Source: JAAYFT01 sp036562765 (GTDB lineage Bacteria > Bacillota > Clostridia > Tissierellales > Tissierellaceae). Taken from it: a stretch of DNA of 6,614 bases. The stretch covers positions 1-6,614 of the forward strand of contig DATCJO010000155.1 of NCBI GenBank assembly GCA_036562765.1, in the 5' to 3' direction. The notes under the pieces were generated by a model, which searched no databases, had not been told where the DNA came from, and saw only the letters and a program-made list of their open reading frames with translations. The translations under genes were made by a program, and so were the position numbers. Of the stretch, positions 1 to 6,545 are shown piece by piece; the stretch's first letter is position 1, and each line of letters begins with the position of its first letter.

Positions 1-1
1 C

Positions 2-70
2 AGTTACCTGTTGATCTTTGATGGTCAAAGCTACCGGATGAGGCAATCACTCATGAGGCAATTAAGTTAA
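2..70 (+). CDS. istB: IstB-like IS21 helper ATPase, C-terminal fragment (5' end outside window)
   Basis: Frame 2 is open from the window edge to a TAA at 68-70, giving 22 residues that contain FDGQSYRMRQSLMR. IstB/DnaC-type transposition helper ATPases commonly end with a short strand and a G-x-SYR-[LFM]-[RK] motif close to the stop codon, and this tail fits that pattern. IstB works with the IstA transposase in moving IS21-family elements. Only the last residues are present, with no Walker motifs in view, so it is not possible to tell whether the gene is intact. The IS21-like repeats directly downstream support the assignment. The alternative is a chance open frame, which is less likely given the motif and the repeats. 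Confidence 0.5.
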   Translation, partial: SYLLIFDGQSYRMRQSLMRQLS

Positions 71-78
71 CATAAAAA

Positions 79-139
79 TTCCCCACTGGTGCCTGGGGAA
101 AAATCTTTGCAAAAATGGGGAATTTCCTCTTGCAAAAAA
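79..139. repeat. Terminal repeats and hairpin of the left IS21-type element
   Basis: Two imperfect direct units of about 22-25 bp are visible: TGGGGAAAAATCTTTGCAAA (from 94) and TGGGGAATTTCCTCTTGCAA (from 116). Each starts with TGGGGAA and closes on TTGCAAAA. A third copy of the word is inverted (TTCCCCA, 79-85) and pairs perfectly with 94-100 across an 8-nt loop. A longer 10-bp inverted pair also exists (76-85 with 116-125). On the - strand the 79-100 hairpin is followed by TTTTTATG, so it could act as a weak terminator for transcription leaving the cassette leftwards. Multiple short terminal repeats of this sort are typical transposase-binding sites of IS21-family ends. Confidence 0.5.
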
Positions 140-146
140 CAATACA

Positions 147-363
147 GTGACTTTTTTTCTCTTATACTTAATACCAACCTTTCGGAATAACTCCTTTTCG
201 ATATATCTTATCCTTATCTTTCTTACTTAAAAAAAAAGGAATTTTCGAATAAAATGTATAATTTAATATGTAGTTCAGGTGTTTAAAATTTACAATAGTA
301 ATTTTCACCATTAACAGAATGTACAAAAATATTAAGAGGGTTAAAAAAGGTAGAGTGAAAAGT
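147..363 (+). other. AT-rich leader upstream of the defence-like operon
   Basis: No convincing gene is seen on either strand. The stretch is very AT-rich and includes a poly-A run ending in AAGGA (230-240). A perfect TATAAT lies at 257-262, but no good -35 box sits 16-18 bp upstream. A second -10-like TATACT at 163-168 also lacks a partner. The operon promoter probably lies here, since the left IS end precedes it and the first gene follows, but its exact position cannot be set by eye. No clear riboswitch or operator palindrome was seen. Confidence 0.4.
257..262 (+). promoter_or_regulatory. Candidate -10 element (TATAAT)
   Basis: This is an exact consensus -10 hexamer in the leader, about 100 bp before the first gene. 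The 16-18 bp upstream position holds only A-rich sequence without a TTGACA-like box, and the preceding TG directly abuts the hexamer instead of having the one-base gap of an extended -10. In such AT-rich DNA a chance match is quite possible. Confidence 0.22.
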
Positions 364-2484
364 ATGAGTCTAGATACAATACCACTAAAAAAAACATATT
401 CGTCCGATTATGATGATGTTTTAAATGAATTTTATATCCCGGTACTTAGAGAAGCAAATGAATACTATAGACTTGCAGGTTTTTTCTCGTCAACATCTTT
501 AGCAGTAGCAGCTAGAGGAATATTAGGGCTTATAAAAAATGGTGGAACTATGAAAATTATAGCATGCCCCAAATTGACAAAAGATGATTTAAATGTGATA
601 GTGGATTCTCAAAAGCACCCTGAGAAGTATGTAGAAGCGAAAATTTTAAGAGAGTTAGATGAGCTAGATGATGGATTTATTAAAGATCATGTATTAGTAT
701 TGGGATGGATGATTGCAAATAATAGATTGGATATAAAAATAGCGATTTTATATGATGAAAAAGGATTTCCTTTAAGCGATGATGAAATTCAAGCAAGAGG
801 GATTTTTCATCAAAAAGTTGGAATTTTGAAAGATGAAAAAGGAAATATAGTTAGTTTTAGTGGATCTATTAACGAAACAGCATCCGGATGGTTGGAAAAT
901 ATAGAAGAATTTAAAGTATTTAGAAGTTGGGAACCGTCAGAAAAAGATTATGTAATTGCAGACATGGATAAATTTAATAGGTATTGGAATAACTTATCCC
1001 CCAAAGTTAAAGTTTTGGACATACCAAATGCTGTCAAGAAAAAATTAATAGATATTGCACCAAAAGATTTAGATCAAATTAATTTAGAAAAATGGTATAA
1101 AAGAAGAATTCAGAAAGAAAGAAAGATAAAACTTTATCAGTATCAAAAAGATGCTGTTAATGCTTGGTGGAGTAATAATCTGCATGGAATATTTGAAATG
1201 GCCACTGGTACTGGTAAAACTTTTACTGCTTTAGGATGCGTCGATAGAGTATTTGAGAAAAAATCAAGAGTCCTTCTTATAGTAACTTGTCCTTATCAGC
1301 ACTTAGTAAAACAATGGAAAAAAGAGATCGATAAATTTGGCATTAAATTTGATGAATTGATTTTAGCACACGGTGGAATTCCATGGAAAAATAAACTTGC
1401 AGAAACGTTGATAGATATTTCTTTAGGATATAAGAGTAAAGTAATTGTGTTAACAACCCATAATACTTTTTCTTCTCAAGATTTTATTAAAATAATAAAA
1501 GACAAGAAAAAAGATTTTTGGATACTTTTGATAGCGGATGAAGTTCATGGATTAGGAGCTCAAAAAAGTAGAGAAGGCTTATTAGATGAGTATGATTTCC
1601 GGTTAGGGCTTAGTGCGACACCAAAAAGGTGGTTTGATGACGTCGGAACACAAAAAATATATGAATATTTTAATGGAGTTGTTTATGAATTTAGTTTAAA
1701 GGATGCAATTACTAAAATTAATCCTGCTACAGGAAAAACTTATCTTACCCCTTACAGATATATACCTAAATTTGTATCGTTAACAGAAGATGAATTTGAA
1801 GAATATTTTGCAAAAACAAGATCTATAACAAGGAAATACTACACAGCAAAAAGTAATGAAGAAAGAGATGAAATTTTAAAGGGTTTGCTTTTTAAAAGAG
1901 CCGATATTATAAAAAATGCTAGTAGGAAATATGGGGTATTAGAAAAAATACTAGACGAAATTAAACCCAATATTGAACATACAGTTATATACTGTACACC
2001 GCAACAAATTGATAAAGTTATGAGTATTGTCAATGAAAAAGGGCTTATATCTCATCGTTTTACTATGGAAGAAGGTACAGAACCAGAAAAGAAATATAAT
2101 GGCTTATCTGAGAGAGAATACATACTACAAAGGTTTGCCGAAGGGGAATATCAGGTCTTAGTTGCTATAAAATGTCTTGATGAGGGTGTAGATATTCCTC
2201 CAGCTAAAATTGCCATTTTAATGGCAAGTAGTGGTAATCCTAGAGAATATATTCAGCGTATCGGAAGAGTAATAAGAAGATATCCCGGTAAAAATGAAGC
2301 TATTATATACGATATAATAGTTTTACCATGTTTAGAAGTGAAAATTCCTAAAGAGTTAAAACAGCTAGAATTGAAAATTATTGAGAAAGAATTAAAAAGA
2401 AGTGAAGAAATAGCCAAAATTGCCATCAATAATGCCGAAGCACTAAATCTTTTATATGAAGTTATCGGGAAATTAAAAAGATAA
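364..2484 (+). CDS. PLD-type nuclease/SF2 helicase fusion, Dnd-type restriction helicase
   Basis: A predicted ATP-driven DNA translocase fused to a nuclease, likely the DNA-cleaving arm of a Dnd-like defence system. The first ~200 residues form a phospholipase-D-like domain with H149-x-K151 followed by a GSIN motif at 167-170. The helicase part carries Walker A ATGTGKT (280-286), DEVH box (392-395), SAT (417-419), and motifs V/VI ending in QRIGRVIRR (631-639), as in XPB/UvrB-like SF2 helicases. Only one HxK copy is present, so two chains would be needed for a classical PLD active site. The family resembles the 'DNA phosphorothioation system restriction enzyme' group. The product is 706 aa from ATG 364. 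An in-frame ATG at 319 (721 aa) lacks a ribosome binding site; in-frame GTG 355 sits 4 nt after AAAAAAGG. MSLDTIPLKKTY looks like the natural N-terminus, but the start is not certain. It lies 49 nt before the next gene with no terminator. Confidence 0.85.
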   Translation: MSLDTIPLKKTYSSDYDDVLNEFYIPVLREANEYYRLAGFFSSTSLAVAARGILGLIKNGGTMKIIACPKLTKDDLNVIVDSQKHPEKYVEAKILRELDELDDGFIKDHVLVLGWMIANNRLDIKIAILYDEKGFPLSDDEIQARGIFHQKVGILKDEKGNIVSFSGSINETASGWLENIEEFKVFRSWEPSEKDYVIADMDKFNRYWNNLSPKVKVLDIPNAVKKKLIDIAPKDLDQINLEKWYKRRIQKERKIKLYQYQKDAVNAWWSNNLHGIFEMATGTGKTFTALGCVDRVFEKKSRVLLIVTCPYQHLVKQWKKEIDKFGIKFDELILAHGGIPWKNKLAETLIDISLGYKSKVIVLTTHNTFSSQDFIKIIKDKKKDFWILLIADEVHGLGAQKSREGLLDEYDFRLGLSATPKRWFDDVGTQKIYEYFNGVVYEFSLKDAITKINPATGKTYLTPYRYIPKFVSLTEDEFEEYFAKTRSITRKYYTAKSNEERDEILKGLLFKRADIIKNASRKYGVLEKILDEIKPNIEHTVIYCTPQQIDKVMSIVNEKGLISHRFTMEEGTEPEKKYNGLSEREYILQRFAEGEYQVLVAIKCLDEGVDIPPAKIAILMASSGNPREYIQRIGRVIRRYPGKNEAIIYDIIVLPCLEVKIPKELKQLELKIIEKELKRSEEIAKIAINNAEALNLLYEVIGKLKR

Positions 2485-2520
2485 ACAGCAAATTTTATTT
2501 TGTTTTTAAACTACAATAAA

Positions 2521-2527
2521 AGGAGGT
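2521..2527 (+). promoter_or_regulatory. Strong Shine-Dalgarno AGGAGGT for the small gene
   Basis: AGGAGGT is a near-perfect complement to the 16S rRNA 3' end and lies 6 nt before ATG 2534. It is the best ribosome binding site in the window and is the main reason to treat the 66-codon frame as a real, well-translated gene. Confidence 0.8.
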
Positions 2528-2533
2528 AAAAAA

Positions 2534-2734
2534 ATGGGGGATGTTAGGATTAATGAACGAATAATAAAGGGGATTAAGGAATGCAGTGAAGGAGATAAGA
2601 TAATAGAAAACTTTTTAATAGACTTAATTTACGAAGAAGCAGAACATTCAGGCAAATGGTGGAAATGGATGGATAAATATGAGGAAAAAATAGAACGGTA
2701 TGTAGATAATTGGAGTGATGCTAATGACAATTGA
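2534..2734 (+). CDS. Small acidic Trp-rich protein, Dnd-module associated
   Basis: A 66-residue protein of unknown function. It is predicted mostly helical and acidic, with an aromatic cluster W42, W43, W45 and W60 around KWMDKYEEKIERY. It has no signal peptide, membrane segment, cysteine pair or recognisable enzymatic motif. A strong AGGAGGT site precedes the ATG, and its 3' end overlaps the start of the DndD-like gene by 11 nt, so the two are probably translated in a coupled way and may bind each other. Small proteins are sometimes found beside DndD-type genes in DNA modification clusters, and this could be one of them; I infer that from position and size, not from a firm sequence match. 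It could alternatively be a folding partner or an inhibitor that keeps the ATPase or nuclease silent. Confidence 0.75.
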   Translation: MGDVRINERIIKGIKECSEGDKIIENFLIDLIYEEAEHSGKWWKWMDKYEEKIERYVDNWSDANDN

Positions 2735-4688
2735 AAAGATTATTTTGAAAAATTATAGGCAATTTAGAGATATCGAGTTATCATTCACTAAAAGATCTGA
2801 TGCAGATAATGATTTACATGTTATAATAGCTGTAATGGGGACGGGAAAGACTAATATCTTAAATGCTATTAATTGGTGCCTTTATAAAGAAGAACCTTAC
2901 TTATCAAAAGAATCACAACAATTACCAATATTAAATCTTAAGACTATTTTAGCCTCAGAGGAAGGAGAAGATAAAGAAGTAAAGGTAGAAGTGTGGGTAA
3001 AGACCAAAAACAATAGACGTATAATTTTTATAAGAAGAGAAAAGTACAGAGTATATGGTCAAGGAGAAAAACCACAGAGTTTAGGAGAAACTTTTAAGGT
3101 AGCAGTTACCGATGAAAAAGGTAATTCAAATATATATGAGGGTGAAGAAGCCGATTACTATAGGGACAGATTTGTTCCTATAAAAATAAGGGATTTCTTT
3201 TTCTTTGATGGAGAAAGATTGGATAGATATTTTAAAGAAGCCACGAGCCAAAATATCCGTTCCGCGATTTTGGGAATTTCGCAACTCGAAGTATTAGAAA
3301 AGGTACGAGAAAAAATTGATAAATATATGAAAGAAATTAGTAAAAAAGCCGGAAAGTTGATTCCAGAAGTTGAAAATATAAGGAAAGATTTAGAACAACA
3401 AGAACAAGAACTTGATAAAATTAAAGAACAAATAGAAGAATGTAATAAACAAATATCGATTGCAAAAGAAAAAATAAAAGAATGTGAGGAGAATTTAAAA
3501 AATGTACCTGATGTCGAAATACTTGAAGAAGAGAGAAAGAGCTTAATAAAACAAAGAAATGATAAAGAAATACTTTTGAGGGAAAAGATAAATGAGAAAG
3601 AGGACCTTTTGTTTGAATATGGCAAAATTATAATGCTATGGCCTGCAATCAAAAAAGCTATTGAAATTATAGGAGATAAAAAGAAAGCTAAAGAAATCCC
3701 TCCAACTATTGATAAAGTTTTGTTGGCTAATATTATAAGTTCTGGTGTTTGTAGTGTATGTGGGAGAAAACTTGATAGTGAATCAAAAGCAAATGTAAAA
3801 GAACTATTTGAAAGAATTGCTGTATCTTCTGAAGTCGGCCAACAACTCTTATCTATGGAAAACCCTTTGATTCAGTATAAAGAAAAAATAAAAACATTTA
3901 AAAAGAATATCTTTGCTATAACTCAAGAAATACAAATGCATCAGAATGATTTGGACATTATTGTTAATAAAATATCCGAAATTGATAAAAAATTGAGTGG
4001 CTATAACCTTGAAAAAATAAAAGATTGGCACGAAGAAAGAAGAAAATATGAGGGTATTCGTGATTTAAATAACCAGAAATTAGGAAGTTTAAAAACTACA
4101 ATGGAACAACTTCAGAAAAAAATTGACCATTTAAATGAACTCCTAGATAAAGAAATCAAAAAAGAAGAAAAAACTAAAAAGTTAAAAGAACAGATTGATT
4201 TCTGCAATAAATCTTTAAGTGTGTTAACTGAGATAAAGGATAAAATAATGAAGGAAATTAAGAATGATATAGAATATGAAACTAACAAGTTATTCTTCGA
4301 GCTTATATGGAAAAAAGATAGTTTTAAAAATATAATTATCGATGATGATTACAATATCAATCTTATCCATTCAATGGGTTATGAATGTTTGGGCTCGATA
4401 TCCGGAGGCGAGAGGGAAGTTTTGACATTGGCTTTTACAATAGCTCTTCATAAAATATCAGGCTTTGATTCCCCTATTATAGTTGACCGACCACTTGCTA
4501 TGGTTTCTGGAGATCCACGGAAAAATATTGTTAATATATTTTCTCAGTTAAGCAAAGGTAAACAATTAATATTACTTTTTACTCCAGACGATTATTCATC
4601 TGATATTTCAAGTATTTTAGATTCTAATGCTTCAAATAAATATACATTATTAATGTCTTCAGATGAAAAAGAAGTGGAGGTATCATAA
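2724..4688 (+). CDS. dndD-like: DndD-like SMC/Rad50-type ATPase with CxxC hook
   Basis: A 654-residue ABC-type ATPase of the DndD/Rad50 kind. The N-terminal head has IEKIILKNYRQF and Walker A MGTGKT (38-43). FFFFDGERLDRYF (158-170) is a hallmark of DndD proteins. Long charged heptad-rich stretches at about 195-325 and 380-515 form an antiparallel coiled coil. The hinge holds C343-x-x-C346, a Rad50-like zinc hook. The C-terminal head has the ABC signature SGGERE (560-565) and Walker B IIVD (D588). Walker B continues RPLAMVSGDPR, without the usual glutamate. DndD supplies ATPase/DNA-nicking functions in DNA phosphorothioation; here the partner DndC is not in view. ATG 2724 is chosen because GGAG (2712-2715) lies 8 nt upstream; GTG 2715 and ATG 2718 are too close to it. 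It overlaps the preceding small gene and abuts the next. The family call is good; participation in sulfur modification is uncertain. Confidence 0.85.
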   Translation: MTIEKIILKNYRQFRDIELSFTKRSDADNDLHVIIAVMGTGKTNILNAINWCLYKEEPYLSKESQQLPILNLKTILASEEGEDKEVKVEVWVKTKNNRRIIFIRREKYRVYGQGEKPQSLGETFKVAVTDEKGNSNIYEGEEADYYRDRFVPIKIRDFFFFDGERLDRYFKEATSQNIRSAILGISQLEVLEKVREKIDKYMKEISKKAGKLIPEVENIRKDLEQQEQELDKIKEQIEECNKQISIAKEKIKECEENLKNVPDVEILEEERKSLIKQRNDKEILLREKINEKEDLLFEYGKIIMLWPAIKKAIEIIGDKKKAKEIPPTIDKVLLANIISSGVCSVCGRKLDSESKANVKELFERIAVSSEVGQQLLSMENPLIQYKEKIKTFKKNIFAITQEIQMHQNDLDIIVNKISEIDKKLSGYNLEKIKDWHEERRKYEGIRDLNNQKLGSLKTTMEQLQKKIDHLNELLDKEIKKEEKTKKLKEQIDFCNKSLSVLTEIKDKIMKEIKNDIEYETNKLFFELIWKKDSFKNIIIDDDYNINLIHSMGYECLGSISGGEREVLTLAFTIALHKISGFDSPIIVDRPLAMVSGDPRKNIVNIFSQLSKGKQLILLFTPDDYSSDISSILDSNASNKYTLLMSSDEKEVEVS

Positions 4689-5129
4689 ATGTCAAAAATG
4701 CCAGATAGGCTATATATTGATAAAGAAGATGAGAGTCTTTATAACTATTTGAAAAATGAGATTTTCGAAGGTAACGAAAGAAACAAAGAATTATTTTTAC
4801 TTGCAATGTCGATAGGATTTAAAAACCAGATCAAACGTAGTTTAGATAAAAAGAAGGATTATGTTAGAGAGGAATATCTACTTCCAGAAGATTATGCTCT
4901 ACTAAATGCAGTAGCTATGTTCGAGAAAGGTCCTGAAATATTATCCAATAGGGCAGAAGTATTTAAAATTGCTGAAGAATATGCTCATGCTGGAATTAAA
5001 ATATTAGTTGATGAAATAAATTCTTCATCCTTTGAATCTTATACAAAAAGATTTGAGAAAGATATATTTGAAATTTACAAAAAACTAGAATTAGGTAGAG
5101 ATTATGGCAAAGAGATTTCTATTAGTTGA
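4689..5129 (+). CDS. Dnd system-associated protein 4-like
   Basis: A 146-residue soluble, helical protein resembling the family called 'Dnd system-associated protein 4', which occurs sporadically beside DNA phosphorothioation genes in bacteria and archaea. Supporting features are the opening RLYIDKEDE (7-15), ELFLLAMSIGFKN (34-46) and EEYAHAGIKIL (96-106), in that order and at the usual length. No catalytic motif is visible; its biochemical role is unknown to me, and an adaptor or regulatory role is inferred. The ATG directly follows the TAA of the DndD-like gene, with GGAGG (4676-4680) 8 nt upstream inside that gene, so translation is coupled. Its 3' end overlaps the radical SAM gene by 26 nt. 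I rely on recalled family motifs, so the name is moderately secure and the reality of the gene is very secure. Confidence 0.72.
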   Translation: MSKMPDRLYIDKEDESLYNYLKNEIFEGNERNKELFLLAMSIGFKNQIKRSLDKKKDYVREEYLLPEDYALLNAVAMFEKGPEILSNRAEVFKIAEEYAHAGIKILVDEINSSSFESYTKRFEKDIFEIYKKLELGRDYGKEISIS

Positions 5130-6372
5130 GCCTGATTTCCCAATTCCAGCTAAAAGCAAAAACCACAAAGATTTTCTACCTATTGGATTGCTTAAGATAG
5201 CTACTTATCTTAGGGACCATGGTAAAGAGGTGAAATTAGTAAGAGGTATACCATATGACATAGCGGAAATCGAAAAATTAAAAAATTTTAACCCGGATGA
5301 GATCTGGATAACATCATTGTTCACATATTGGGCTAAATATGTTAGAGATGCAGTTCAATACTATAAAAAAATGTTTGTAAATGTAAAAGTTATAGTAGGT
5401 GGTATTTATGCTTCCTTATTTCCTCCTGAAGAAGTTAAAAGATATACAGGTTGTGATGAAGTATATCAAGGTGTTATTCCAGAAGTAGAAGAGTATACTA
5501 AAACTCATTTACCAGCTTACGACCTGATTGAAAACTTAAATTCTAGTCCTATTGATTATCAAATTATACATACAAGCAGAGGGTGTACAAGAAAATGTCC
5601 TTTTTGTGGGACTTGGAGAATAGAACCTGAATTTGTAGCAAAAGAAAGTATAAAAGATGAAATAAGATATAGCAAAATAGTAATTTATGATAACAATTTC
5701 CTTATGAACCCTCATGTAGAAAATATACTTAAAGAACTTATAGAGCTAAAAAAATTAAAAAAAATTAAATGGGTTGAAAGTCAGAGTGGTTTCGATGGGA
5801 GAGTTTTATTAAAAAAGCCCCATCTTGCAAAAATGATTAAAGAGGCTGGATTTAGGTATCCTCGAATTGCATGGGATTGGGAATATGATCATTATAGACA
5901 AATTAAGAAACAGATAGATATTTTAATTGATGCTGGCTATAAACCAAAAGATATTCTAATTTTCATTCTTTATAATTGGAATCTTCCTTTCGAAGAAACA
6001 GAAAAGAAGAGGATAAAATGTAAAGAATGGGGAGTTCAAATAGCTGATTGCCGATATAGACCTTTAAATCAGCTTTATGACAACTATAACCCTCTAATAA
6101 GAGGGCAAACATCTAAAGATTATTATATTCATGAGGAAGCTGGTTGGACAGATGATTTAGTGAAACAATTTCGTAAAAATGTAAGGAGACAAAATATTTG
6201 TGTGAGGCATGGATTTCCGTTTTATTCAAAAAGTTTTGAACACAAACAATTTGATAAAGAAGTCATAATGAAAGCTCGTGTTTATAAAACTTTAGAAGAA
6301 AAAATAAAATTTATGGAATCTATCGGTGCTGACTATTGGATTCCTGAACAAATTACATATCCCGATGACTAA
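5104..6372 (+). CDS. Radical SAM enzyme with N-terminal B12-binding-type domain
   Basis: A 422-residue predicted metalloenzyme. Residues 1 to about 140 form a cobalamin-binding-like Rossmann domain: LLVEPDFP, then FLPIGLLKIATYLRDHG, then VIVGGIYASLFPPEE. The DxHxxG motif of base-off B12 binding is absent, as in some B12-type radical SAM families. The radical SAM core starts with SRGCTRKCPFCGTW; C161, C165 and C168 form the CxxxCxxC site for the 4Fe-4S cluster that cleaves S-adenosylmethionine. The C-terminal third has a conserved-looking RRQNICVRHGF stretch with one Cys and one His. Such enzymes methylate unreactive carbons, cyclise or insert sulfur; the substrate here is unknown. The start lies 26 nt inside the preceding gene, with AGG (5093-5095) 8 nt upstream, tying it to the Dnd-like operon. 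It could be the modification enzyme of the system or an unrelated passenger; coupling favours the former. Confidence 0.85.
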   Translation: MAKRFLLVEPDFPIPAKSKNHKDFLPIGLLKIATYLRDHGKEVKLVRGIPYDIAEIEKLKNFNPDEIWITSLFTYWAKYVRDAVQYYKKMFVNVKVIVGGIYASLFPPEEVKRYTGCDEVYQGVIPEVEEYTKTHLPAYDLIENLNSSPIDYQIIHTSRGCTRKCPFCGTWRIEPEFVAKESIKDEIRYSKIVIYDNNFLMNPHVENILKELIELKKLKKIKWVESQSGFDGRVLLKKPHLAKMIKEAGFRYPRIAWDWEYDHYRQIKKQIDILIDAGYKPKDILIFILYNWNLPFEETEKKRIKCKEWGVQIADCRYRPLNQLYDNYNPLIRGQTSKDYYIHEEAGWTDDLVKQFRKNVRRQNICVRHGFPFYSKSFEHKQFDKEVIMKARVYKTLEEKIKFMESIGADYWIPEQITYPDD

Positions 6373-6475
6373 ATCATATTTTTGTGTTATTTTTTTACTA
6401 TTATTACACTTATGTTAACAAGGAATTCTGACTGTTAGTATTCAAATGTTGCCTAAATTTCAGATAGGAATATAT
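6373..6475. other. Intergenic gap between operon end and right IS element
   Basis: About 100 bp of AT-rich sequence. T-runs follow the stop codon (6379-6383, 6391-6397), but the only paired stem before them is ATGA/TCAT, too weak for a confident intrinsic terminator. No gene is seen. The native downstream region may have been cut off by the IS21 insertion. Confidence 0.4.
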
Positions 6476-6484
6476 TGTCAATAG

Positions 6485-6527
6485 CGGATTTAAATTGACC
6501 CATTTTCAACGGTTTTAAATTGACCCA
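6485..6527. repeat. IS21 terminal direct repeats, 2 x 18 bp
   Basis: CGG[A/T]TTTAAATTGACCCA occurs at 6485-6502 and 6510-6527. The copies are identical except for the fourth base and are spaced with a 25-bp period. Such phased repeats at the element end are the expected transposase (IstA) binding sites. Confidence 0.85.
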
Positions 6528-6545
6528 CCCTAGCTTTTTTTAAAT

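Larger units (their letters stand above)
1..146 (+). mobile_element. Terminus of an IS21-family insertion sequence (left element)
   Basis: The stretch joins an istB-like C-terminal reading frame to a short non-coding end rich in repeated TGGGGAA and TTGCAAAA words, the arrangement expected at the istB-side end of an IS21-family element (istA-istB followed by multiple terminal repeats). Base composition is visibly less AT-rich than the cassette that follows. The outer boundary is uncertain: IS21 ends are normally CA-3', and both ...AAACA (ending at 141) and ...ATACA (ending at 146) are possible. The rest of the element lies outside the window. It differs in sequence from the IS end at the right of the window, so the two are separate elements. 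The family call rests on the istB tail plus repeat architecture and is moderately sure. Confidence 0.55.

Noticed and set aside
254..286. Ten-codon + strand frame (MYNLICSSGV) after AAGGA, a possible leader peptide
   Set aside because: The spacing to the AAGGA is long (13 nt), there is no attenuator-like hairpin downstream, and it coincides with the TATAAT; most likely chance.
319..363. Upstream ATG extension of the helicase gene by 15 residues
   Set aside because: There is no ribosome binding site before 319 and the added residues are basic and low-complexity. ATG 364 (or GTG 355) fits better, though 319 cannot be strictly excluded.
1839..2033. Open frame of 64 codons on the - strand
   Set aside because: Lies entirely inside the helicase gene over conserved helicase sequence; no ribosome binding site; shadow frame.
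3158..3652. Open frame of 164 codons on the - strand
   Set aside because: Antisense to the coiled-coil part of the DndD-like gene. Its Ser/Phe/Leu-rich low-complexity product is what the complement of Lys/Glu-rich coding sequence gives.
3849..4031. Open frame of 60 codons on the - strand
   Set aside because: Antisense shadow within the DndD-like coiled coil, with no start signals.
4624..4806. Open frame of 60 codons on the - strand
   Set aside because: Antisense to the junction of the DndD-like and associated-protein-4-like genes; no ribosome binding site or recognisable motif.
4689..5129. Possibility that the 146-residue protein is DndE
   Set aside because: DndE is shorter and has a different N-terminal pattern; the motifs ELFLLAMSIGFKN and EEYAHAGIKIL fit Dnd-associated protein 4 better.
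364..6372. CRISPR array, tRNA, rRNA or toxin-antitoxin pair within the cassette
   Set aside because: No regularly spaced repeats, cloverleaf or rRNA-like sequence was seen. The small 66-residue gene is paired with an ATPase, not a recognisable toxin.
6363..6400. Intrinsic terminator after the radical SAM gene
   Set aside because: The only stem before the T-run is 4 bp (ATGA/TCAT) with AT pairs, too weak to call.
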